64,000 bases of DNA from Brachypodius melanocephalos (taxonomy: Eukaryota; Chordata; Aves; Passeriformes; Pycnonotidae), in NCBI GenBank assembly GCA_013398615.1, contig VZSR01003798.1:10415542-10479541 (forward strand). Reading direction: 5' to 3'. Positions 40,351 to 52,250 of the stretch are shown here, piece by piece. Under the pieces are notes generated by a model. The model searched no databases. It worked only from the letters and a program-made list of their open reading frames with translations, and was not told the DNA's origin. Each line of letters starts with the position of its first letter. Positions within the stretch are counted from its first letter, which is position 1. A program made the translations under genes and the position numbers.

Positions 40351-41900
40351 GCAGGCCAGCTCTGCTTGGCAGCAAACCCAGCTCAGTAAGGTGAGGCCCA
40401 CTGGGTTAAATTGCTGCTCAGTTATTCGCCAAGGGAAGCTTCAGCTGTACTGAAGTGTAGGGCTTAACAGCATGAGACTGCAGCTCAGATTAGCATTGGT
40501 TAGAAGGAAATAAGAATAAACAAAAGGGCTCCTCTTCCAGACCTTTCCTGTTGAATATGTAATGTGTGGTGTCTCTATGCAGGGGACTGCAAACATTCAC
40601 TCTTTTGGTTTAAAGCATCCTGGTAAACTTCATTAAATTAATAATGACTGTTATTAAAAGTCAAACAATTATTTTAAAGTATCATTCAGCTTGATGATGG
40701 AGTTTATTGAAGTGTTCCTGCCAGCAGTTTATTCCCTAGGAGCAATACTTACATTCAGAGCACAGACACTGGGTTATCACTCTCTAGGCTTTCTGGTGCA
40801 AACCCATAGGAATCTCAAGATTATTTTGGTTTATGAAATAATAGTAATGAATGACACATATACACTTATTCGTTTCTAAGGCTCATGTCTCCATTTAAAA
40901 GCATAAAAATTTCCCATTTGATCAAAGGCTCTCTGCTTTTTGTTCATTCCTTGTGTACTCAGATGTGAGTGTCCCTGGGTTATGCTATTGCTACAGCAGG
41001 AGCACAAACAGGAACTACAGATGGACCTTGGTGCAGGAAAATCCAAACCCTACAAAGACAGGAGCATGGGAATCTTATTTCTCTAGACAAATGTGTGATA
41101 GGGGTTGTTAGAGCCCCTCACTAAAGGGAATTGGACCAGTTATGAGAACTGGGCTCCAAGCAACCTGGCCCATCCCTCCCTGACCAAATCCTCTCTGGGC
41201 ATTGCCCACCTGCAGCAGCACATGCCAGAACTGCTCAAAGCCTCTTCGTGAAAGGAATTAACACTTTTCTTCGTTGTATAAAAAAGTTGAATGGAAAACA
41301 TAGGATCAGGCAAAATCCAGTTTTTTTCTTACAGGACTGATGAGAACAGAGCAAGAAGTGGATTTTGTCACATTTCTTCAGGCAGAGAGCACTGAACCCA
41401 GTGTCTTCAGGCAGGACTAAGAAATGCAAGATGAATTCTCTAGAAAAGAAGGATTTACCAAGTCCTACGAAGCAGCAAGAGGAAAGTAAACAGTATTTTC
41501 CCTCAGGTTGCTGCTGGTCTGAGAAGGTTCCACAGGATGTTCAGTCTTTGAATACCATGTCGATTCCAGGAGAGATAATATGGATCTAAACTCACCTTTG
41601 GAAACTTTCTAGGTCATCCTCGAGAAGCTGCCTATGCTTAGAATGGCTTCAGAAGGAGAAGTAACAGGCCAGTGCCTCTGCTTCTGCAGCAGGTACCACA
41701 GATACTCTAAAAATTCATGCTGGAGACCAAGAAAGGGCCACGTTGAGCAAACTCCCTTCAGGATTGTGAGCTGTTTGTGTGGGATGGGTTTCTGGTGGTG
41801 AGCAGAGCATTCCCTGGGAGCCCTGGCACTGTCTGCAGGTCCATCCCCAGCAGCCCCAGCCCAAGGCAGCAGCTCTGCTGGCAGCTGGGATGGTCACAGG

Positions 41901-42024
41901 AGGCTGGGCTGCATGTCCTGCTCTCAGGATCAGGCTGGGCTGCATGCCCTGCTCTCAGGATCAGGCTGAGCTGCATGTCCTGCTCTCAGGATCAGGCTGG
42001 GCTGCATGCCCTGCTCTCAGGATC
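41901..42024. repeat. Minisatellite, 4 units of 31 bp
   Basis: Four exact-length 31 bp units (41901-41931, 41932-41962, 41963-41993, 41994-42024) run AGGCTGGGCTGCATG, then TCC or CCC, then TGCTCTCAGGATC. Units 1 and 3 have TCC; units 2 and 4 have CCC. Unit 3 alone has GAG in place of GGG. The alternation implies the array grew by copying a 62 bp dimer. A fifth unit breaks off after AGGCTGGGC. Because 31 is not a multiple of three, the open frames through it shift every unit and are not coding. Confidence 0.97.
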
Positions 42025-42360
42025 AGGCTGGGCCAGCTTCAGTTCCTCTGGAGCCCCTCTCCAGTGGCTGATGTTGCTGCTGCAGTCAGAGGTTGGGTTT
42101 TGCCTGGCTCCAGTCAGATGCTCTCAGTACATGTGTGGGCACCACCACAGATCTGCTCAGTGCCAATGTACCCGGAGATTTCACAGAGCTGAAACCATGA
42201 GGGATGGCACATTCTGTTTATCTGTGCTTGTTGTTGAGGCTTGTCCTGTCAGGCTTTTCTGTAGGTAATGCAAAGGCAGTGATTTGTGGTTTTTTCCTAT
42301 GCAAATTCAGTCCTGACTCCTTGGAGCTGCAGTGTTATATAATGAGGATACATGTGCACA

Positions 42361-42392
42361 CATATATATATATATATATGTGTATATATATA
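42361..42392. repeat. (AT)n microsatellite
   Basis: A run of alternating A and T interrupted once by GTGT, flanked by CACACA on the left and CCCCCACACA on the right. It is largely self-complementary and is probably length-polymorphic. Confidence 0.95.
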
Positions 42393-44916
42393 CCCCCACA
42401 CAACACATTGCTGTTACTCACATGCCTCAGAATAATGAAACAGACCTCCTAAGAACTCTCTTGACCATTTCAGTACTTTTCCAGCATCTTTTCCATCTCT
42501 GCTTTCCTGAAATAAAGAGTTGTTTCACCCCGAGTGAACTTCAGCACCATGGGTGGTTGCAGCCACTGCTGTCACGGTGTTATTAGAGACTGATGACAGC
42601 AAAAGCATCCCTGCTATCAGTATTGCCCTCCTGGCATGATGTGCTTTGCAATATGTACACACACAATGAACAAGGTAGAAGTACAAAACCAGATTACCTT
42701 CATTAGTGTTTATCCTCTGCAGGAGCTCTGACTGTCAGGTGTTATTTCTGCTGCCTGGGTCAGTTACCTCACTGTGAAGATGCTGATGCCATGCTTAGCA
42801 GTTTAGTTTAAACCCAACAAGGAACCCATCATCAGTAGCCAGGTTTCTCCTCCTGTTTTTTTTCCCAATATAAATTCAGGATTTTTTCTTTCATTGGCGT
42901 GAGACACTAAGTCACTAAGTTCTGGCAGATGATATTCATACAGATATTGAACCAAGGAGGAACAGAATTGACCTGCAATTCTACCTTCCCAGGTTTTCTG
43001 TCCTTCCAAAGGAAATAATCTTTTGCTTGTACTGTAAGGCTCAGTTTTCATTAGCCTAGACTCAGTTTTCCACAGTGGTCATTCCTTATGGCAGGATTGC
43101 AGAGGACAAGTATGGAGAACACAGCAGGTGGTCTGGTTCATGTGGAATAGATAGATATATTAACCTGTGTCTCTTTTTCCACAGGGATGGAATTCATCAC
43201 ATATTCATTCCTAGTGTTTTGTGCATCTTGATCAGATGCTTGACCTGACACTGTAGACAAGCAGTGCAGAGCAGATCACCCAAAGGGTATATTAAAGTCC
43301 AAATCAGACCTCGTTTTAAAGGAAAACAAGGTTATAGATCACATCTGAGGCATAAAGCAATGTGTTCCTACCAATAAATCCCCAATCAGATGCACAAAAG
43401 CTTGTAAGAGATGGAGAGTGTGATGAATCCCAGCTGCATTGACCAGCGTTGATTTTTCCTTTGGTCAGGAGTTTTCCATTCAGAATCTGGGTTGGCCATC
43501 TCCCCAGCAACTAATCCTTCTCTAGGGACAGGGAAAAGAAGAAAAAAGCCAGAGGAAAATAAAGTTACTCATGGATTCTACACAGCCTAACGTTCTGCAA
43601 CTGTAAAAATGTCTTTCCTTTTCTTTTGGATAACCAGGCAAGCAGTAAAGCATTGTTCAAAACAATAAGTAAATGGAGTCTCTTCTAGTTTTGTTGTCCT
43701 CTTTGGGGACAACACCAAAGAGCAAACTCTTCTTCTGAGTATTCACACCTTCTGTCTTCTCAGTTTCAGCTTCGCTGTTGTTAACAAATACTTTTCTAGC
43801 ACTTTCAGACAGAAAACAAGGCATTGGTTTCACCCTGCCTTGAGGTCAGATTTTCTGGTAAAGGTGTGCAGGGCTCCAGTGCTCATATGTGGGCAGCTCT
43901 TTCAGTATAGCACGAGCTTCATCTCCTCTCTGTTGAACAAAACTACAAGAAAAGGAATTTACTCATTTGCTTGTCAGCAAGGAGAAGCTGATGACATGTA
44001 AAAACGAATTTTCTCTTTTAAACTTGTAACACCACTGGTTTATTTATAACTACACCATTGAAATAACTCACAGTAGGTGGATTCTGCAATATCAGTCCTG
44101 GTGGTTATAATCAAACACCAAGCAGAGTTTGTTTCAGCAAGGCCACAATGGGATTGTCTGTTAGAAGCCTATAAGTATATTGTTTTTAAAAAAACCCCAA
44201 AACTTCAAATGAGTTAAAAGAAACCAGAGCAGGCATCATTTGGAAACTGATACTATCAGCAGCTCTTGCCCAGAAAGGAAGGGCACCCTTAGGTCTTTTA
44301 TGGACTTGCACAAGCAACATTCACATCTGGTATTGTGCTGGGCTCATAAAGCTGCAGCACCATCAACAACTGGATGGAACAAAACTGCTTCAAGCAGGAG
44401 TGAAACCCTCCCTGCCATGCTGGAGCTGGGATCTGCACCTGAAACCTGCTCTGAGTGCAGCAGTTCAGCACCTGGCTCAGAAATGCTCTCCCAGCCTGCC
44501 GTGGGACACAGGGAGCAGAGGGAGCAAGGGATGCTCTGGGAGGCACCAGGAGGGTCATTGGCAGTGGGAGCCATCAATTAATCCAGAGCATTTTCTTTAC
44601 CCCAAACGACTTCACAAGTTGCAGCAACTCTTCCAGATCTGTTTAAGTCCTTTTTTACCTCCTGCACATTCTCAGAATAGGAGCTAAAATTTTGAGCTGC
44701 AGTCAGTGATAAATTAGATGCCTTTACAAATCCAGTCCTCTGCATTCATGGAGGGAGTGAAAACCATTATAAATACAGAGACAACTGCGCCCACATACCT
44801 TGGAAGTAATGATTCTGTGACACAGACAATATAACCACGGGGAGGGTTCAGAAAATTATTTCTTTAGTAATAGACATACACATCTACAGAGCCTCTTCTA
44901 GCAATAGGTTTGGGTT

Positions 44917-44977
44917 GGGGTTTTGAGGGATTTTCTGTTTGGTTAGGGGTTTTGAGTGGGATTTTCTGTTTGGTTAG
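44917..44977 (+). repeat. 31 bp G/T-rich tandem duplication
   Basis: Two copies (about 44917-44946 and 44946-44977) share GGGGTTTTGAG, then a G-run, then ATTTTCTGTTTGGTTAG. They differ by a one- to two-base insertion. The duplication lies directly before the G-quadruplex-type block. Confidence 0.9.
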
Positions 44978-44999
44978 GGGGTTTTGTTTGTTTTGTTGA

Positions 45000-45033
45000 G
45001 GGGGAGGGTTGGGGTTTGGGGGTTTCATTAGGG
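45000..45033 (+). other. G-quadruplex-forming motif
   Basis: Four G-runs of 5, 3, 4 and 5 are separated by loops A, TT and TTT (45000-45022). A further GGG lies at 45031-45033. This satisfies the standard rule of four runs of at least three G with loops of one to seven bases, and the very short loops favour a stable parallel fold. On the presumed sense strand of TNFAIP8L3 it would be in intronic RNA. Function is unknown. Confidence 0.85.
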
Positions 45034-48000
45034 TTATTTTGCTTCATTTGTTAAGGAACATCAGTCCATAGGATAAGGCTCACTTGAAGCTCCCTTATGC
45101 CCCTACCAGGCTCTCGTGTTGGAGCAGGTTTGACATCCTCTGTTTGCTTAGTGACACTCACATCACAGTCCCACCCTTCCAGCTGTAGGATGGCCACAGC
45201 TGTGCCTCTCTGTGCACTGTCAAACAGCAGCTCCAAATGGGTTTTAACCTGTAAGCCCTCACCTTCCAGAGTTGTGAGCACTAATCAGCATCTTCAAAAT
45301 ATATTTTTTTTAATTTGCTCCCCCAAACCACACACGCAGAGAATAAAAATTAGACAATAAATAGTCTATGCAAAAGGTTAAGGAAGCCTTCTTTCATTAA
45401 TAGTTTTTAACATGTTGTGATCAGTCTACAGTGTCTGCTCCTGACTTAGGAAAGCAAACTGCTGTCAGACATTTCTTGCCATTATTGTCCTCTTCACCTT
45501 CCCCTCATTTGACATTGTTCTCTGGTATAAACAGAGTTTGGAAGCATGGCTGGAATTAAATGTGGAAATTAACAGCTCCTCTGGTGCTTTTATTTAGGGA
45601 CCATCAGTATGTTGTGCTTCTCAGACCCCAAAGAGCCTGCCTTGTCCCACAGAGGGAGCATCCCAGCAGCATGTCTGGGACAGCCCTGCAGGGATGGAGC
45701 TGCTGCCCCATCCTCTCCCTCTGGACATGGCAGAGCTCAGCTCACAGAGCCACTTGGTCAGCAGCAGCTGGACACCTGCTGCAGCTGCATCCTAGTGTGG
45801 GTTCTTTGGAGTTTGTTCACCTTGACCTGGTTTAGCAGAAACGCTTCCCCCTTCCCATTTTCTTTCAGCCTCAGGTTAGGCTACAGAGAAATGCCATCTC
45901 AGTTCCACAGCATCTTCAGACCAGCTACCCTTGGGGTCTCCACTGCTTGCTTTCTCATGGAAGTTTGTACATCCCTAGAGCACAGATGTGGTTATTTTTC
46001 ATGCCATTGTTAATGCATTAGAGTCAAAAATAGAATTATTCTGTGTAAAAGGCAAGGACGTTTTATCTCCAGAGAAAGAGCAGTGTAGTGCAACAGCAAG
46101 CAATTTGGAGGCACAAAAATAAACCCTCAAAATTTTCTTCCTGAGAGGATGAGAAATGGGTGGGGGAAAAAATAGAAATTGGTGAAGCAGTGCCCAAAAG
46201 CCTGTTTCATAGCTGCACTTTAACTATTTAAAGCACACAGATTGCACGGAGGCCTTGTTTAATATTTAGGGCTGATATTGACGGGCCTTGCTTTACTAAC
46301 AGCATATTATTTTGTTCCCACTGGGAACAACCAGCTCCTGCATGCTAAAGAGACTTCTTTGGAAGGAGCAGAAAGCGTTTGAGCTGCAGAAGCACAGGGA
46401 AATGTGACCCTCCTGTTAACCAGGAGTGGTGCCTGTGGTCACTGCCAAGCACCAAGCCCACAAAAGCACAGATGCCTCCACAGCCTTCCCCTCACCCTGC
46501 CAGAGGAGAGGATAAAAGAACACAGGAAAACCATACACAGCCTGATCAAGGATTCGAGTCATTCATGAGACTGGAGTGAAAGCACCCAGGACCTGTGCAA
46601 TGTCACGATGGTCAAACAGCTCCTCAAGTTTTTGTTCAGAACAGATCTACCAGTCTGGAACCACTGCAAGCATGTTCTACAGATCATTGGCAAAGAGAAG
46701 CTGCTGCAATAATTGCATCTGGGTAAAACAGGACAGCTGCAAGATCTGCAAAGGTTTCACATGGCTTTTAAGTCCCCGTGACAAACAATACTTTGGCAAG
46801 AAAATCCTTTCTTTCCTGGATAATTGTTACTTTACGGTAGAAGAACGTGATGGTTGAACCCTTTCAAAGAAGCCTACGAGCCTTCATTCCTTAACAAGAT
46901 AATTGTTTATCATTCATTATATGCCTGATATTCCCCAAGAGCCTCTGTCCCTTCTAAGCAATAAACAACCCCTTAGCACATACCAAAGAACTCATTATGA
47001 TCCTGTTGTGAAAATTACATGGCCAGACATTAAAACAAGCATAATTTTCCTATAGAGATAATAATTATTTGACTAATTGGCTATTTTTGCCACACAGTCC
47101 CCATGATAGCTTCTTTTTTTCCTGCTGTGTCTTCTAGAAAGGACAATGTAATAAATGTGGTAATCGTGGAAAAGGCAAAGGATGTGAAACACAAAATTTT
47201 TCAGAGACTTAAGTAAAATTCTTCAATAGTTCCTGCCCAAGATTTTCTGTGGAGCCTATACTGGGGGGGAAAAAAAAAAAAAAACTTCACAGACAATTTG
47301 AAGGCCAAAAACTCCTGACCAATTAAAGATGTCCCCAGCTGCCACCAAGGCATGGGCTGCTGGGGTTGGTCAGCTTTCCATGCTTAAATAAGATCTGGCT
47401 GTAGTGTTTTGGGTATGCCAGCATGCCTCTTTGGTCAAAAGAGGTCTTTTAGAGTAAAACCAGCATTTAAAAAAACCCACATTAATATAGTCATAAACAC
47501 CTGTCTCAAAATAAAAGAGCAGGATCAAGAGGTCATTGCAAGGGGTAGTAACCAATCTTCCCTTGTCAAACTCTGCTGTTAGTGGGGATCCTTTTTGCCT
47601 GGCAGTGTCAGGCAGAGCTAAACAAGCTTTTTCTGGGAGAGGGTTGTTCACTCTTTTCAATGCATTTTGCCACGAACATAAACTGACGTCAAAAGACTTT
47701 AAACCTGTTTATAAAATACAGTGGTCAGTTTACCAAAACCTCTTTTAGTTGTATAGTAAAGCTTAGAAACCCAAACACCCCGGTGTTTTACTGTCATTCC
47801 TGGCAGACAGGCTCAAACTCCTGAGCAGTTCACTTAAGAGCAGAGCCTTGCTCAGGCTCTGGGTGCACCTCAGGGTGCTGTGCAAGCTCTGCATCACTTA
47901 CTGAGCCAGGAGTTCACCAGGTGTGTTTGCTGCCTTGGCACAGCTTCCCCCCGTGCAATGAAATACAAGGTGCAAAGTTGAAAATGAGCTCTCTAAAGTC

Positions 48001-50938
48001 ACCCTGCAAGGATACCATTCCAGGAGCTGCAGCCTGATTTGGGCTTTGGTTCTGATTTACATTATCAGGTTAATGAAATTAAAAGCTTTAGTGGCCACTT
48101 TCAGAGAGGTGTCTGCTGCTTGCATGTGCCCAGCTGGTCCCTGGCAGGCTGGGCCAGGGCTGGGTCCTGAGCAAAGCAGCTGCTGCCTGGTCCAGCCCCT
48201 TGGTTTGTGGGACAGTGGCAGAGATGATCCTCACTGAGCCCCTCTGGCAGGGAGTGGTTTCCTCTCCCAAAGCTGGATGCGAGTTTGCAGGATGTGACCA
48301 AGCCTTGTGTCTCATTTGTAATGTCAAAGAGCCACACAAAATCCCAGCGTGATGTCAGCTGTGCCATATATTCAAGGGAGTGCCTGGGAGGGTCTGCACC
48401 CTGTGAGCCAGGCTCAGCTCTGGGACAGTGCTGTCACCCACACACCCCTTGCCAGCTACTGCTTTCAGACCCAGGAGAGGAGCACAGCAATGCAGTTCAG
48501 TTCCCAGCCAGCAACCAGGGACAGCAGGAGCAAAACTCAGCCAGATCCCTTTTTGGCAAGCCCATCAGAGCTGATGGAAACTGCAGCTGAGCTCCTCTCC
48601 CCCAGCCAGGCTCCTGGAGGCATTACCCAGAGGACTGCAGTCTACCCGCTCGCTCTGCACTGCTCTTCTTCTCTTTGCAGAAGGGGCCCCCCAGCCTTCC
48701 ACCACCTCCTCCAGGTATTGAAAGACAACTCCAGTACGTAGCAACAATACAGTACTAGAAAAGTAAATGCCAGCTACAAGTCAGCAGCAGAAACAAGACT
48801 ATCCATTGGAATCTCCCGTCCCCAGGTTCCCAGACAGAGCTTTTTTTGTGGCATAGTTGCTTCTCATCTAAAGCACTGAAAGGAAAAAGAGTCTTCTTTT
48901 CCATTCAGTCATATTTCCTCTGTACAGGGCTGTTGCTGCCATTGCCAGCATGTCCAAGTTCTGCTTTCAGACATTTGGGCACTGGTACATTCTCCCAAGA
49001 TCATATAATTATCAGTCTGTAACCTCCTGTTCCACTGCGGATATGAGCAACCCTTTTATGCTCACAGTAACAATTTAGAAGTGTTAAAGTTTGAGCACTG
49101 GGCCCCTGGTGCTTACACGTGTTTAAATTGGCCCTCTCTGAAAGCTGATGTATTCCATCTGCTCTATTGGATTTCTTGGCTTAAAGTCACTGGAAACACT
49201 GAATGTTTCTTCTGCAGTGATCCTGTAGCTGTCCAAGAGTAATACACACACTCAGAGCTCGTGCCTGGGCTGCTCAGGACTAAAACACTACAGGACAAGT
49301 GGCTTTACTGGACTTTTTTTTCCTGTCTGCTTTTAGAGCTACTTTGACATCCTAAATCCTGCAGTTCATATTTTTAATCAGTCCTGTAACACGTGAGACT
49401 TGATGGGTAAATAAAACACACACGTTTGCAGCTCATTTCCTCTGACATTTTGCCTGAATGGTGGAAATTAGGCAACTAGATTTTTTTTTCTATTTATGTC
49501 AAGAAAAGGAGCCATTACAGGCAAACCTTTAGGTTATAAAGAAACAAGCTGCAACACAGCAAGTTATCAACACCAGCAGCAAGGCTGGATCAAGCATTCA
49601 GATATCCACTGCAAGAGCTTGACAATCCATCTGCCTCATGGCCATTCCCAGGCTCTCCAGGCTCAGGGGCAGGTATATCACTAAGTTAAAGGACACAGGT
49701 GCATTCAAACTGGGTCACACAAATCATTAAAACAGCACATTCTTACAGCAATGTTCACAACCCAGCTATCTCACAATGTGGCAGACTGAGAGCATGCCTG
49801 GCCCTTGGCTTGGTCCATCTCCCACAAGCCTGACCAATTGCTGGCAGCTGGAGGGATGCCCACGTTTGCAGCAGCACTGCTGACTCCTTAAAGCCTGTCT
49901 TTTGCTGCAGAAGCTGTTCTTCATATTAAAAGTGAAGATTAAGGAGTATTAAAAATATTTCAGCCTCTTCATCAGCTTTACTTTCTTACGCATTTCCATC
50001 TTGTTCAGTTAAGGCTCAGCCCTTTGCTCACTTCCAGTACAGCTGGGGCACAGATGCAGGGAACCTTTTCTGGTTCCCATCACCTCCCATTCCTGCCAAG
50101 CTGAGGGAACCCTCTTCAGACCTACAGCCTCTTCATGATTTAGCTCAGACCTTTAATTTAAAACAGCTCAATTCACCTCTCCAGGATGCTCTCAAGCCTA
50201 CTCAGTAGCTCCCCCGCATGCACTCCTTGGCTGGAAAACACAACCACCCTGACTGCTGGGAGCTGGGGTTACACTCAGTGTAGTGGAATTTCAGGCAAAG
50301 GCTCCTAGTGCATCTCACTTTGGAGCAAGTGAAGCCAATGGCTGAGGTAACATAACCCAGGACAAGCTCTGTAGGCACTGGGGTAACAGCTCCCAGTGTC
50401 AGGTGAAATTCCAGCCAGCCTGCAGATGCAATTAAAAATGCCCTGGACAATGTCCACAGAAGCCCTTCAGATCAACTCCTCTCCATTTTTGTGGTGAAGC
50501 CACACTCCCTCCAGAGTTCACTTCAACTCAACTTTCAGCCATTAGCCAGGGGAGAAAATATCCTGGCTGCAAAAATGGTATTATGGCTTTGACTAAGTGG
50601 CTTACTGGGAGGGAAATGGATTCATTGCTCAGGAGGCTGGTTTCCATATCCTCATAATTGCTTCCAGCAAATGTTGACCGTTCTCCCTCCTCACCATAGT
50701 GGGAGCATCTTCTGCTTGACTGGATTTGCCATGTTTTGTACAGAGCGGCTGAATGCAGATTTACATAAAAATAGTATTGCTGAGCATTTCGTTCTGACCA
50801 TTTTGTACTTGGTACAGCCATCTGCAATCAAAATATTTGGAGAATATTACAGATGTTCTTGCATTTTAGTCTCAAAAACTCCTAAAATATAAAACTCTTA
50901 CATCCGCTCACTGGAGTTGCCAAACTTTTTCTGCACTT

Positions 50939-50983
50939 CTGTTATTAAGCAACTCTGTTATTAAGCAATCGTGTTATTAAGTT
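50939..50983. repeat. 16 bp tandem triplication
   Basis: CTGTTATTAAGCAACT (50939-50954) is followed by CTGTTATTAAGCAATC (50955-50970) and a partial third copy, GTGTTATTAAG. It is a short slippage product with no evident role. Confidence 0.95.
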
Positions 50984-51559
50984 TAGTGGATGTGAGACAT
51001 CTTTGTCATGCTCAGCTCCACGTGCCAGGAGCTGGGTGGTCACTGGTGTCCTGCCCTGACCATGGGGCTCCCTGGGCACAGGGATGCTCTGCCCATCCTC
51101 CTGCCCACAGCTGGGCACTCCCCAGCCCTCCATGGGCACCACAGTGGGGGAAACAGGGATGGAAGATTGCTGTGGGATCAACCCCATCACAAGGAGCTTT
51201 TCAAACAGCTTTTATCATACGCAGCTCTCTAGATGACAGAGAGAAGGTGAGAGCAGATCTGAAGCAGAACTGGCCCTTTCTTTAGTAAAAAAAACTAAGA
51301 TGTCAGATTTTCTATAATGGAAGCTAATCACTACCCAACAAAGCAGTACGCTTGGAGGGTGTTTTTTTCATTTTTAGCCTTGATGAAATGTTCCTGAAAG
51401 CTAATAGCATCTATAATGTCGTTGCTGATTTGTTTTGCTGCATGGAAGAAAGCAGAAAATAGAATTGCTGTATGTAGGAGGTGAAGGTGTATTTTGTGTA
51501 GTGAGCAACGTGCTGCAGTAAGAAAAGGCTGCCACGGTAAACATGCTGTCCCCACGAAA

Positions 51560-52250
51560 GCCTGAATGCAATCATGTGGCTAACCACTTGTGATCTTTGA
51601 AAGGCGAGGCGTCACCTGGGTGTCTGAGCACAGCGTGATTTTGGAGGCAGGAATCCAAACAATCCGTGCAAACAGCTCCTGTCGCTCTCCGGCACACGCT
51701 GCTGCAAAGCTGCACACGCCCTGAATCAAAGCAAAGGCGAGCGCAGCCCTTCGTGTGCCGCTGTCTGGATGCACGAGTGGCCGGTGGCTGCCGTCTGCCC
51801 CCTCCCCACCCCACACACGGTGGCACGGCTCTGCAGAGTGCCCAGCCCAGGCTGGCAGCGTGCTGGGCCAGGTGGAATGCTGCCCTTCACCTCCTCCGGA
51901 GCCTGTCAGCGGTTTCCTGCCGGGTGGAGGGACCGTGGCAGCAGCTGTGTTTAGCAGACACCACGGTGCACAATAATCTGTGTGCCACCAGGCTCTGCCC
52001 GTGCCCACTGGAACCTCCTCTGACTGGGATAGAGCACATGGCAGAAATGCGGTGAAACTAAACACCAGCTCCTGCGGAGTGTGCAGTGCAGAGCAGCACT
52101 GGGGGTCGGGGGAAAGGAGCCTGCACAAAGAACCTGGGTCTGCCTGGTTTCTGGGGGCTGGCATCCCTGGGGGGCTGCAGATGCCGTGGAAGGAAAGGAT
52201 GGAGAGGCAGGAGCACAAAGTGGGGAGGGAGCCACAGCAGCAATGCAATA
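51560..52250. promoter_or_regulatory. CpG-rich block upstream of the TNFAIP8L3 main exon
   Basis: About 30 CpG dinucleotides lie within roughly 650 bp, against near absence on both sides. Most are at 51600-51800 and 51890-51970. It lies about 2.5-3 kb before the TNFAIP8L3 coding exon, where an alternative promoter or first exon could be. Long open frames cross it on both strands (the longest, 222 codons on the minus strand at 52248-51580, begins at a non-ATG codon or weak start). None translates to a known protein and I see no clear splice donor joined to a start codon. It may equally be a GC-rich patch driven by biased gene conversion. Confidence 0.35.

Larger units (their letters stand above)
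27107..41900. other. Non-coding, presumed TNFAIP8L3 intron 1 (middle)
   Basis: No coding exon is supported in this 14.8 kb. Two GC-richer, CpG-poor blocks (about 29.6-30.4 kb and 33.5-34.3 kb) carry many overlapping open frames of 100-200 codons on both strands. None translates to a protein I recognise, and the mirrored openness reflects base composition. Small repeats in the stretch are listed separately. A short diverged CR1-like string may be present near 41150 but was not annotated. Confidence 0.5.
42393..51559. other. Non-coding, presumed TNFAIP8L3 intron 1 (late part)
   Basis: No exon is supported. GC-richer, CpG-poor patches at about 44.4-44.6, 45.6-45.8, 48.1-48.7 and 51.0-51.2 kb hold overlapping open frames on both strands with no recognisable translation. 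The G-rich block near 45 kb and the 16 bp triplication near 50.95 kb are listed separately. Confidence 0.5.

Noticed and set aside
41105..41230. CR1-like string containing CTCCAAGCAACCTGG
   Set aside because: Only about 18 bases match the CR1 pattern and the rest does not follow the CR1 order, so the evidence is too thin.
44908..45041. Interstitial telomere repeat
   Set aside because: GGTTAGGGG and TTAGGG-like strings occur, but there is no tandem TTAGGG array. The block is better described as G/T-rich with a G-quadruplex motif.
51580..52248. 222-codon minus-strand frame
   Set aside because: It lies in GC-rich sequence that is also open on the plus strand, lacks a recognisable domain and has no visible splice context.
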